Positions 16,601-28,266 of a DNA stretch of 64,000 nucleotides are shown one piece after another. The notes under the pieces are model-generated. The model had not been told where the DNA came from, ran no database searches, and saw nothing but the letters and a program-made list of their open reading frames with translations. The position numbers were made by a program, and so were the translations under genes. The DNA lies in contig CADCXA010000024.1 in assembly GCA_902806565.1 (NCBI GenBank), forward strand, positions 434,001 through 498,000, given 5' to 3'. Numbering within the stretch: position 1 is the stretch's first letter; every line of letters begins with the position of its first letter. The stretch comes from Hypoxylon rubiginosum. Its lineage: Eukaryota; Ascomycota; Sordariomycetes; Xylariales; Hypoxylaceae.

Positions 16601-19301
16601 AACTTAAAAAATAAACTATATATAAATATTATTTACTTTTAATAATAAACTTATTATAAACTATTTTCATTTTTATTTTTCTATTATAAACATTTTTTTA
16701 TTTTTATTAATCTTTTATTTATTTTTAAATATATTATAATTTTTTATATATATATATTTATTTATTATTTAAATTAAAAAAAAAATTATAAAATTAATTT
16801 CTATATAAATTTAAATTACTAACCTCCGTAATTATAAAACAACTTATAAATTAATATAACTATTTAAACTTAAATAATAATAACTTTTAAAAACTATTAA
16901 CAAATTATAAAAAAATAACGTTATTATAAATAACTTATTTATATAAAAACTAAATTTATAATATAAACATATAAATTTATATAATAAAACTATAAATTTA
17001 AATTATATATAATATTAATATATATATAAACATTAATTATAATATAATTTTTTAATAATAACTAAAAAAAAAACTCTAGTTATAAGTTAAACTTTAATAA
17101 CTATTTTTTTTTATTAAATATACCCGTTTAACTAAGTTATTATTTCCTAGCGTTTATAAATATTTATTACTTATATAAATAACTTTTCACTACCTATTAA
17201 ATCTTCTAAATAAGTAATTATATTTTTAATTAACTAATTTATTTTATTTTTATTAATATTATATAAAATCATTTTTTTACAACCTTTTTTAAAAGTTAAA
17301 TTAAAACCGGTTTACCTTAAAATCTAAAAATTTCTCCGAGAAAAATTAAAAAAAGTTATATATAAAACCTAAGTATTTTAATTAATATAATAAATAACAT
17401 TGTTTTTAATATTTTTTAACTATTTAATTAAATCTTAAATATTAGTAAAAATTCTTAATTTTTTACTAATTATTTAAACTTAATTTTTTTATTTATAATT
17501 TAAATAAAAAATTATAATATATAATAAAATAAATAAAAATAAAACTTAAATTTATCCCATTTTTTAAATAAAAATAATAAATAATAAAAAAATATATATA
17601 AAAAAAAAATAAAAACCAATAAAAAAAATCTATATTATAAATATAATTTCTATTATATTTTAAACTTATTATAACTTATAAACATTATAAAAATAAATAT
17701 AATATTTTTTATATTTATTATTTAATTTTAATTATTCCTTATATAAAAAAAACAATTTTAATAATTAATTCTTTATATAAATAAAAAGTACTTAATAATA
17801 AAACCTATTAATAAGCTTTATTTAAAAAACAAAATCCATTTTATTAATTTTTTATATATTTTTAGTTTAAATACCCTTTTTTTTTTTTATTTTTTTTAAT
17901 ATATTTAATATATAATTTAAAATAATTTATTCATTATAAACTATTTAAAATAAAAAACTAAAAAAATATAATTATAAAACTTCTTAATAATTATAAATCT
18001 ATAAATAAATAAAAATAAAAATTTCTTAAAATATGTATTTTTTTATAGTTTAAAAGCCACTTAGTTTTAATTAATAAAATACGTCGCTTTTTTTTTAACG
18101 GCTTTATTTTTTTATAATATAATCGGGATTTTTAATATTATAATAAGTAATTATATTATTAATATTTTATTAAATACCGTTATAATATATTAATAAATAT
18201 AAACTAAATAAAAAATAAAAATAAAACTAACATTAAACTTTAAATAAAAATAACCTTTAATAAATAATTAAACTTTTATAACTTAAAATAATTAATATAA
18301 ATAATGCTTTTTAAAATCTTAAATATTTTTATTACACTATATATAATATATTTTATTTAAATTATAAAAATAATTTTAATAAAAAGTTCTTATATTTATA
18401 AAAAATCAACGGTGAAATTTATATTATATAATATAAATAATTTAAAAGTTATAATAATATTTATAAAACATTGTTAAAAAAAAGAGAAAAAGGTTTTTTT
18501 AAAATTATATAGCGGTAAAATAATATATAAAAAAACATAAAGTAAAAAAATTTAAAATAATATAACTTTTTAAAAAAATATAAAATAATATTATAATTAC
18601 CTTTAATATTATATATAATTTATATATAAAATATAAAATAAAATTAATTAATTTTTATATTTTTTAAATTATAAAAACTATAAATATTTAACTAATTTAT
18701 TAAAATATTATAAACGCCGATTATAAAAAACTTATTAATAATATATTAATTATAAATATATTAATATATTTAACTAACATTTATATAAATAATAAAAATA
18801 TTATAAAATATATATTTTTTATAATATATATATATTAAAAATTAAAAAAATAAAATAAAATTAAATCGCGGTATTATTAAACTTATATAAACAAGGGTTA
18901 TTATACATTATTTAAGCCGGTGCCTTATATATTAAATTAAATAAATTAAGTTTCTAGTTATATAAATTTATTATTAAATAATACCCTATAAATATATTAG
19001 TAGCTATATATTAAAGCTTGCTTAAAATTATATTATTATATTATATAGTATTTAATATTATTTAATAACCGTTTAAAAAAAAAATACTTATAATATCTTT
19101 TAATAAAAAAACGTATTTTTATTATTTATATTATTATATATATAATAATATAATTTTATTAATATATTTATATTATTATATTTATATATATTATAATATT
19201 AAATTATATAACGATTTTTTTTTAATTAATATTTTTTATATAACTTTAATAAATTAAATAACTATAAATATAATATTTTATAAAAATTAAATAAAAATAA
19301 C

Positions 19302-19566
19302 TTAAATTTTAATAATATATTTATATTTATATATATAAATTAATATTTAATAAATTTATATATTAAATAATTATATATTATATATAATATATTTTTATAT
19401 ATATAAATTATATTTATATAATAAAACTTATAAAATTTATTATTTAATATTATATAAATATAAATTTATTTATTTTATTAATAAATTTATATATAAATTA
19501 TTATATAAATTTATTAATATAATAAATTTTTTATTTTTATTTATTTTTTATTATTAAAATTTAAAA
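19302..19566. other. 265-bp tract of A and T with one C
   Basis: From 19,302 to 19,566 I find a single non-A/T base, a C at 19,427. The tract is not a simple microsatellite; it mixes TATA-type, TTTATT and AATT strings. It sits about 450 bp inside the right border of the AT block. It may be the end state of cytosine mutation or an intrinsically AT-only spacer. Confidence 0.8.
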
Positions 19567-21454
19567 CCTGTTTTTTTTTTAAATATTATTTTATAAATTT
19601 TAATATTATTAATAATTTTATAAATATAATTTAAATATAAAATTTTATTTAATTAAAAAGTTTTTAATAATATAATTTTTAAATTAATATATAATTTAAT
19701 TATAATATTATTTAAATTAATAAATAATTAATAAATTAATAAATAAATAAAAAAAAAATTATAAAACTTTATTTTTTTTAATAAAAAAACCTTAATATTA
19801 ATTAAAAAAAATCACGTAATAATTTTAATAAATATTTTTTATTATATTTATAAATAATTTAATAAAATAAAAACTATATAAAATATAATTTATATTATTA
19901 TTTTTATATTTTAAAAAACTATTTAAAAATATAAATATTAATTAATTTAAATAAGGATTAGGTTTAATATAATAATAATAACTAAATATCTAATAATTAA
20001 ATAAGCTTAAGCTTAACGTAGTTTTACGCACCTTAATACCCACCCCGGGGTTTACGTATTAAAATTCGAGTTATTTCCATTAGAGCCCTGTGGGTGACCA
20101 GACGTAAGGCTAGGTGAGACTCACCTAAGCACGTCGTGATGACATTGCAGCAAACTATGCGCGGGGCGTGTAAAGTGAAGGTAATACAGAGGTAACATCG
20201 CAATGAGGCTGTCCAATCCAACTTTCGTCCTACTATACAAATCAGCGATGTGAGGATATTCCGTTCTCCTACGCATAACCGAACGAACCCAGGCAACCAG
20301 GCATGCCCACGATACCTACTCAACCATGTGACCGTTTCATGGTATCACAAATAGCCTGCCTACCTACCTATCCCTTGCGGTCCCCTGTGGTATTGTGATA
20401 TTCTTGTGATACCCTCTCTTGTGTAAAGCAAACGTACTTGCGCGGGCGCAAGTAGTAGAGTGCTGCGAAATGAAAGAAAATGAAAGGAGGCTCATCAAGA
20501 AGATCTGGCTTCCCTAGCAGGCAAGGCAGTTGGTAAGCGAAACGAGTTGCATAAAGAATGCCCCCTGCCTAACCTACTTCATATTGTAGGTACTTGTACG
20601 ACGGCGTGGTGCCAAGTAACAAGCAAAATCCTTCGGTGTTACCCCCCTGCTGCAGGCTGGGAAGAAAAACGATAGGTCTCACGGTTGCTCGTGCCAGCGT
20701 TCACCGCCGGCGCCTAGCATGGTCATTCTTGACCCCTCGAACCGCCACGCGGGTAGGGTGGTCTAGAAGCCCTTTTCCAGAAGCATCGCTTGCATAAGGC
20801 TGAAAGGGGGGGCTGAGATGCATCCCTACAAACCTGCATGTGTATGCCGTTATGATAGCCGGCTCTGTATTTAGATCTACCTAGTTTATTCCGCTTGATT
20901 CAAGCCAGCATCCGGAACAGATGTGAGAGCCCTCGCCGGCGCATAACTGTTCAGGCCCGAAAGATGGCGAACTGCGTGAATAAGGTGAAGCCAGGCGGAA
21001 CCCTACTAGAGAGTTCTGACGCACAGATCGATTGTCAAGCCTGCAAATGGGGACGAAAGTCATTATATTGCTACTCTTGCCTTTCTGATTAAACTACATG
21101 CGAATTGCATCTCTCAATAAGACTTATCAACCTGTGGTCGCAAGGGTCCACCGCTCTTGATGCCTCCCTTCCATGTCTTCAGCTCATGATCATGGCGATC
21201 ATGGCTCTCGTCGGGTGAATATAGATGTTTCTTCACTTTAGATATTGCTCCCTTGCAGCAGAGGCTGTAATCGAGTACGGCTAGGGCTGATTGAACCCAG
21301 CGGCAGATATGACGATTTATCAGATGTCAAGAGGAATACCGGCGCCCCCCTGTAGCCCGAAGGACAACGTATGCCTCTGCTGCGACTCTTGTCTCTGCCG
21401 GGACTATATCGGACTGCCTCGACCATTGTCGGCAGTGCGAGGTCGGCGTTGTCC

Positions 21455-21735
21455 TCATCCAGGCCAGCTGTAGTAGGTGTCGGGGACAACCTCGGGTTTT
21501 GATTGGATTACGAGTTTCGGTTCGTTATGTAATTTCATGAGTCTTGAGGGTTCGCGGTGATGCAAAAGTGTTATGGCAGATCTTGCATTCGACTCTCGGT
21601 TTGTCCTTGTTATGTAGTTGCATAGGTATGTTCCTTGAGGGATTGCGGCGTTGCTAAAGTCTTGTGGCAGATTTCGCATTCGGCGACCCAACCTTTGTTC
21701 AACGGATGCTTGACGAAAGAGTAGTTGGGTGTTAG
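21455..21735 (-). pseudogene. C2H2 zinc-finger gene relic, two tandem fingers with frameshifts
   Basis: Reading the minus strand, one finger shows C-E-I-C, then HKTLATPQSLKEH (first Cys codon at 21,678-21,676). A second shows C-K-I-C, then HNTFASPRTLKTH (first Cys codon at 21,587-21,585). Both fit C-x2-C-x12-H. In each, the frame then hits a stop before the final His, while a one-base shift restores an L-H-N string that would supply it. The two units start 91 nt apart, one more than an in-frame 30-codon repeat, so the second finger is in a different frame from the first. This looks like a fragment of a duplicated zinc-finger coding region that is no longer functional. No upstream promoter or further exon was found. 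Confidence 0.5.
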
Positions 21736-24345
21736 GTTGGTTTTATTATCTTGAGTGGTGGCTAAGTTGGGTACTGGTATGTTGGGCGAAGAAGAGGCAT
21801 CTGTACGTATATGGTGCATAGGGCACGTCGGTAGCCACGACAGCATCATTAGAAACCGTAGTCTGCCGACGGCACCCGCAACAACCTTTTTGGGACTGCC
21901 GAGTAGTTGGTAGGTAGTGTATGGCTGAAGAACCAGTAACTGCGGTTGACGTACGGTTCCAGGGGTGTTTGGAGGACCAGGTAAGGTGTTTGAGGGTGTG
22001 GCGTATCGTTCTTCACGACGGGACGAGAGTTTCGTGATGATGATGAAATTGTTTACGTCCGGCTAACTACCTAGACATACAATATGTCTATTGGCACAGC
22101 GACGCGCGACAGTGGCGCATAGGACGTCTGGAGTCCCCCGGTTCCCGAAACGAATACATTCTTTCAGGGAATTTGCGAGGCGCTTCGTCAACGGGAGCAC
22201 ACTTGGCTGTTGTCGTTGATTTAACTTAACCAACTCTTCCCAAGTTCCTTGTTGTTGAATCCATGGCCTTGCTGGAGATATCCTGTGTACCTTTTGCCAG
22301 TACTTCAGCCCTGTGACTACGTTGAGTTCCCTCTTGGCGTCAAAGCGATTTCGTGATATGCAGGAGAGGTACTCCAGCCGCCCAGAACGAGCAAGACGGC
22401 CAGCAATCTCATTATTGCGGGAAGACACGACTAGCCAGGAATATATGTCTTGTTACTTCGATGATTATATCGTGCGGCAGATCGAGTGGAACAGGTTGCT
22501 CTGCCCTGAGCTGACGCGGACGCGGGCTCTGCCTCCTTGTTGGTGATAGCAGAGTGGTAATGAAATGGATCTATGTCAACAGTAGGAAACAGAAGACAAT
22601 AGCGACGATAGAGGCTGTCGGCAGAGTCGAGGGAAAGGAACACGAAAATCTGTCCAGACAGGTGTAATAGAGAGGTTTGGTGTAGAGACCACCCGGCTAA
22701 GTAGAAAAAGCTCTCCTGGGTCTAACGATAAACTCGGAATGCAGCTTGACGACAGTGCACTTTCGAAGCTGTTGTTTCTTCTCGAGCATTTCCGGCTCTC
22801 CTTCGCTAGAAACAGGTAGACCTCAGGTATAGGCCTTCCACTGAGTCGTTAATGGCGATGACGCAAAGTCTCATGCTGATCGTCCGTAGCCGAGTTCAAG
22901 TGCCTTGTCTTCTTCTGGGGCCATACACCCTTTCAAACACGACCGGCAACAGTGTCAGGGGTGGTAGTCACCTAATCCTGAAAAGGAGGTTGCAGGACAT
23001 TCCAGAGTCAAGATCCAGGGGTGTAGGATGTTTGTCTTCGTCTCGTTAGATTTTGTCGTTGTAGATTGAGAAAAGGAAGGATATCTGGATTTAGACAGTA
23101 TTATTTATTGATTCGTTCGGTAGTATATAGGGGGAAATGCCCTTCGGGGACTAGTAGCAATCCTAAAATGGGTGTTTGACACCTTTCTAATCCCATTGAA
23201 TTTCCTAGTTCTATCGCTGTTGTTTCCTAGCAATAGGAGGAATGGGTTAGGATGCCAGGAGAGGAATTGAGAAATGTAAGTTAAAGACCAATTGTGGCAG
23301 TACTAATGAAATAAAGAGAAGTTGATAATGAAAGATGAAAGTGGTCAGAGTTGGCAGTGAGGTTTGAGTTGGAGCGTTGCGGAGAAGAGAGAAGAAGAAA
23401 GAGAGAGAATTCGAAATGGTCAACACAAAAGGTGAGTTCCGTGGTCTCAGCTAGACGCAGCGTTTTCCATCTGTTTTTAAGTTTGACATGATCATCGTTC
23501 CTGTGGCATGATTCGATACCACTCTGACCTAACGAAGGCACAAACGTAGAGTGGCAACTACCAAAGTTACGCAAGCTATTACCGACAGTCTCAAACTCTA
23601 ACTAAGCAACTACCCTTTGGACATTATCCTACGTTATCAATATAAGCGGTTGAGAGGATATCTAACTAAACGAAGAACGTATAAATGTATATATAATGTT
23701 TATATTGTCTACCTTATGTACGCTCTATCTATATGTAGTGCTATTCCGACTCCTATTGCGATGCTACATCTCATCCTGTAACCGTGCAATGCTATCAGAT
23801 TGCTCTGGATCATTAGTTATATATGGGCTTAATCTCTGCTCTATAACTACTCTTTCTTCTAGCCCGGTCTGTTTGATACTAACTACCACCTACAAACCCT
23901 TAGCCATCGCTGTGCGTACATCTAGAAAGAGTTAGGTATTGAGAAAACACTTAAAGTTAGGGTAAGCTAGAACAACCCGTGTCTTTCTACGTTAAAGCTC
24001 TTCCAAAATTTAATCTCTTTGGTGAAGGGGGTATATACGTACCTATAATCGTACTTAGAGCATTAGATAAAAGGCATATACACCTGGGTTAGGTATATAT
24101 AATTAGTAGATGGCCTAACATAATAGTATTTAAGTTAGCAAGGTTGGGTAACAATATTAAGAGAGTAGAAGGACCTAGGCACTGGATTGGGAGTTATATT
24201 TTTTTTTATCAGGCACGGGGTGCGCGTCTGCTCCAAGCACGCTGTCGAGGAATAATTGTTATGATAGGAGAATGTATCAGATCAGGGCACACAGGGACGC
24301 AATGAATGATCTGGCATTATGGAATGTGGCGAACGAATCAACTGC

Positions 24346-24390
24346 GAGGCAAGGCAAGGCAAGGCGAGGCAAGGCAAGGCAAGGTAAGGT
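24346..24390 (+). repeat. AAGGC pentanucleotide microsatellite
   Basis: Nine consecutive 5-bp units of AAGGC, with GAGGC variants near the start and two AAGGT units at the end. It lies in non-coding DNA about 400 bp beyond the 3' end of the KH-domain gene. Confidence 0.9.
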
Positions 24391-24792
24391 AGAGAGAAAT
24401 GCATTATTAGACGGGAACCCGGTGAAACAACCTGTCTGTGTTTTGCCGATATTTGGCCTACCAAATTCGTCTCCCGTCGCCGAGGCACCCTTTTTACGAT
24501 GAAAGTGCTTCAAACAACACGTGTGAGCTATCAACAACCAACCACCGAACCGTTTACGCCACCTTCCGCCGTGTTTGCCATCCCTCTCCGGATCGATGCG
24601 CCAAAGAGCTTCCGGAAGAAACGAGCGTGAATGCGATGCGCAGAAACCGAAGCTGTCCCGCCGAGGCACGGAAGCGTAGTATCCGTACACGAGGGAGAGA
24701 ACTATAGGGAGCTGTCAGTTCGTCCTATGTTGTTAGATCCGGTGTTTTTCGCTCTCTATATGTAATGCCCATGGTTAGTTCGACTGACGTCG

Positions 24793-26318
24793 TTATAGGT
24801 TGCTGGCTAAGCGCTGCGAGTTGCCGTGGGTCATCTCACCAAGTCGGGAATAGAGCATGTATAGTGCCATTCTGTTACACTCTTCAGTTCCCGTGATTGT
24901 CACCAAGCGTTCGTTGCTGTTGTCCTGCGGCTCGTTGATCTTGATGACGCTACCACTGATTTGACGTATCTCGTTGATCTTTTGGCCACCCTTACCGATG
25001 ATCGCACCCACCATGTCGTTAGGGATATATATCTGCTGAGTCATGGGTGCTCCAGCAACACCGCCGTGCATGGGCTGAGCCGGAGGACCTGCGTGAGGGT
25101 GGGCTCCGCCAACGTGAGGCGCGTGGTGAGGCGGTATGTGCGGAGCAGCGCCATAGCCGGGGTTCTGCGGTGCGTAGTGCATCGGTACACTAGGGTTGGG
25201 CTGCGGTGTGGCTGCGTGGGGGTGGTACGGTTGCGCATACGGAGCAGGTGGCATGTGGTGCGCACGGGGATCAGGTCGTCGCCCGTAGTTCTCGCGATGG
25301 CCGAAATTACCACCAGCCGGCTGAGGTGAATAGGGAACGACTTGCATACCTCCCGGCACAACTCCAGCAGGACCACCACTTCGGGTGGCGTAAGCCGACG
25401 AAGCTGGGCCGCCGAATCGCTCGTTCAGTTGCTGAAGAAGAGTACTGCCTACATAGTAAGTGGCAATATGAACAGCATCAGCGACGCCCATTACCACGAG
25501 GGAACGTTCGCTAGAGAGCGGTAAGCAGGAATCCGAAGCATTAAGTCGCGCGCCTGAAGCATCCTGGATCTCGCGGATACGGGCACCGCCTTTTCCGATG
25601 ATGGATCCTATGAGAACATGAGGAATCAGGAGACGAAGGGGATAGGTCTTTGACTGCGTGTTAGACTTCTCCGTCAAGGGCTCGTTGTTCAGGGTTCGGA
25701 TGATTAGTCCGAAGGCCTAGAAAATGTTAGTTCCACCTTGGACGACTCAAAATATTAGTAGGAAAGGAATACCTTAGCCACGGCCTCGACGACACCGCTT
25801 ACAGTCAGTATACGCTCTACGGCACCCTTTTGGTAGTCGCTAACAGTACACTTGGCGTTGGATAGCTTTCGGATGTTAGAGACATTCTCACCGCCCTTGC
25901 CAATGATAGTGGCAGCTTCGGGGCTGGAGATCACGGCACGGATGTGGATCCAGGTGGTCTCGTCGTGACTGTTAGTAGGAGCAGCACCCGATCCAGGTCC
26001 AGTTCCAGTAGCAGCATCAACAGCGAGCTTAGCCTCGTCAACATCAGGAACCACGGTGTCACCTTGGTCATCCTTGACTTCGGTCTTCTCAATGCTGGCG
26101 TCCTCGTGCTTGGTAGTGCCGTTGGGACCAGCAGGTAGCGAGAGACCATTGGCGTTGCTCTCGGGAAGTTCGATATTCTTGTCATCGTTTCCGTTGTTGA
26201 TGACCTTGTCAAGGGCCGGTCGTTTGGCGTCGGGCTGGTCATTACCACGCGAGGGAGAGGAAGCATCCTCTAGGGGGCGCTTGGCCGGATTAGTGGGGTG
26301 TGTCGGCGATGCAGACAT
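24793..26318 (-). CDS. Three-KH-domain RNA-binding protein (Hek2/Pbp2 type)
   Basis: Two exons (26318-25773 and 25716-24793) separated by a 56-bp intron with a GTATTC donor and TTTTCTAG acceptor, phase 0, giving 489 residues. The N-terminal 120 residues are acidic and low-complexity, with NLS-like KRPLEDAS and AKRP patches. KH1 spans about 121-190 (GKGG at 140-143), KH2 about 207-275 (GKGG at 223-226) and KH3 about 407-475 (GKGG at 423-426). A Pro/His/Gly/Ala/Gln-rich linker separates KH2 from KH3. This is the architecture of the yeast mRNA-binding proteins Hek2/Khd1 and Pbp2 and of mammalian PCBP proteins, which act in mRNA localisation, stability and translation. The intron falls within KH1, joining AVAK to AFGLIIR. 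The start ATG at 26,318 has a good context. Assignment to the family is firm; which yeast paralogue it corresponds to is uncertain. Confidence 0.93.
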
Positions 26319-28266
26319 CTTGTTTGTTATGTATCTTCACACTTTAAGGAGAAGCCTACGGTACGTCTTTTAGACGGTCGAATTGAGATTGAATTATCGT
26401 TGTCTTTTATCTACACCTTTGAGGGTTTTCGAAGGAAAACGTGCAGGTGTAGTGACTTGGGGTGTAGTGTAGCTGAAGTACCCTCAAGTTGATAAATATT
26501 GAATGCGTGATCAAGACGAGAGGTCGGACGTTGGAAGGTAGGGTCGAAGGGACGAGGTCAGGGTCGTCGGGATAGGTGACGACAGCGACAACGAGGAGAG
26601 TGAAATGATAGATCCGTGTCGGACCTGGACGGTTGGTGCTGAAAGGCGAAGATTTGACAGGACCAGAATGATGACCTGATGGTTGCTCAGGATAGTGTAG
26701 GACGGCTAACTTGACCGGAGCGGGTATGCAGTGATCAAAGTTGGCGGAGTGGTGACGGGACGAAGGAGTTATGGGTTGGAAAAGAAGTACGAAGTAGCAG
26801 GATTTAGAGACGTTTTTTTTTTTTTAGTTCTCAAACCTTGAGCTTTGCCAAATACCTAAATACCTAGGCAAGTAGCAGCAATGGCAGTGGCAAGATGACG
26901 GTGCCAGTTTCCTTTTCCTTTTCCTTATTTACGTTATGCGACGCGTTTTCCTTGATGCCTGGAAGCTGCTGCCTTTCCTGACTGGTAGAATTGAGAGGAA
27001 GTCGCTTTCGTAAAATGCGAATGGGAAATACAGCAGATGGCGAACAGCGGAAAGCGGTCGGGCTTGTCGTGTTCGGTTTGCTGTGCTTGACCAAGTAGGT
27101 GGTTATATGTTGCGAGTTATTCGTCGTGTCCCACGTCTCCTTTCTTTGTGCGGCTAGTTGCAGTTGAGGAAAGCTCCGCGCGTTGTTGTGCAGGTAGAAC
27201 TCCTAAAAGCTGGAGCTTAGATGGGGAAGACTACTACTCTCTCAACTGGGGCAAGGGCAGAGAATAAAGAAGGGGAAAATTAAATTGGGGATGCAACCAC
27301 GGAAGGGAGAAGAGAAGTTGACGAAGTGTATGCTATTGCAAGTAAACGGAAGTCGATGGGGGGAAGTGACAGGTATGTGTATGGGCAGGTATGGGGTATG
27401 GGGGAGAAAAAGGTGAAAGGGTGAAAAAATTGAAGGTAGAAGACGGACGTTGGAGGCGAAAAGATACCGTTGCCCTGAAGGTTTGTCTCGCTTGAAATTG
27501 ATGCAAGAAAGATCTACAGGACCGTGCTCCTTTGCAAAAAGACCGGGGGTTCCTCCACACAAAAATCTACCGTCCAAGCGTCATGGAATTTCAATTGGTT
27601 CTACCTAAATGACTGTGTTGCCCGACTGCCCGAGTACAGCCCCACTCGGATAATACCGTGTACCTTACAGTGGATTTTAGCATAGTTGCTACACTATAAG
27701 ATGCCTAAGAATACTGGTAAATATAAAGCATAGCACAGTGCAAAGTACAAGACAAAGACATGAAAGGTACAATGTAATGGATCTCTTTCACCTGTTGGGG
27801 GTACAATTTTCACTGGCAATTTGACAATTGCTTAGGTACATGTACATATGTAGCTTCTCATCTTCATTCAATATGAGACCTCAATCATTGCCTATGCGTA
27901 CATCTCAAAGATAGATACTGCAATTAATCTAATCATCCAAGCGTCTGATTTTGTGATATTTTCATACCAGTCTCATTTGGCAAAGCGCAACTGAAAAGTT
28001 AGGATCCATTAACCCACACGCACGATATATGACTTGTACCGTAGATCCGCCGGCAATTCGATCGCATCCCTTTCTTGGCAGCCATTTTTGCTGCGTATTG
28101 TCTTAGGTACCTTACGTATCAGTCCGCGCAAGTAGATATTGGAAACGTAGATTCTCCAATATCTACGAATTTCGCATTTATCCTGACGGCGAATCTCTTT
28201 GTAATACATTGCACCAGCACCGATCTCTTGGCAGCCTGAATCGTCGTCCATATACGCAACGAAGAA
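26319..28266. other. Intergenic region, divergent KH gene / coiled-coil gene
   Basis: About 1.95 kb between divergent genes. It contains a run of T near 26,813-26,825, a TACCTA/TACCTAGG cluster at 26,853-26,868, and a TTAGGTACCTTA site near 28,102-28,113. Small open frames are present on both strands but none resembles a protein family. It presumably holds both promoters. Confidence 0.6.

Larger units (their letters stand above)
1..20020. repeat. Extremely AT-rich, RIP-like gene-free block
   Basis: About 20 kb is composed almost wholly of A and T. TpG and CpA are very rare by eye while TpA is everywhere, which is the pattern left by repeat-induced point mutation (CpA to TpA on either strand), a premeiotic process of Pezizomycotina acting on duplicated DNA. 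TAA and TAG close every frame and no open frame of even 60 codons is present. The block is therefore probably one or more old transposable elements mutated beyond recognition, and may be pericentromeric, centromeric or subtelomeric heterochromatin. I could not identify terminal repeats, a reverse transcriptase or a transposase. The left end lies outside the window, so the full length is unknown. Being RIP-derived is inference; the composition is directly visible. Confidence 0.85.
20021..24792. other. Gene-poor transition region
   Basis: Base composition becomes ordinary abruptly after about 20,020, but no intact gene is recognisable up to the KH-domain gene. Only short unrelated open frames occur, apart from the zinc-finger relic annotated separately. 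The part from about 23,640 to 24,200 is again somewhat AT-rich, with many TATA-like strings and a run of T near 24,200. The region may contain decayed host or mobile sequence that escaped the strong mutation seen on its left, or unannotated non-coding transcripts. Confidence 0.6.

Noticed and set aside
1..20020. CRISPR array, mitochondrial DNA insertion or intact transposon in the AT block
   Set aside because: No regular spacer-repeat pattern, no organellar reading frames or RNA genes, and no terminal repeats or transposase frame could be seen.
22063..22428. 121-codon open frame on the minus strand
   Set aside because: No recognisable domain, no splice partner, and overlapping frames of similar size on the other strand.
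22849..22915. tRNA-like string with AGTCTCATGCTGATC and GAGTTCAAGTGCC
   Set aside because: It resembles anticodon-arm and T-arm wording, but the anticodon stem does not pair and no acceptor stem can be formed.
24277..24690. 137-codon minus-strand frame over the AAGGC microsatellite
   Set aside because: The frame owes its length to the pentanucleotide repeat; composition is repetitive and no family feature is seen.
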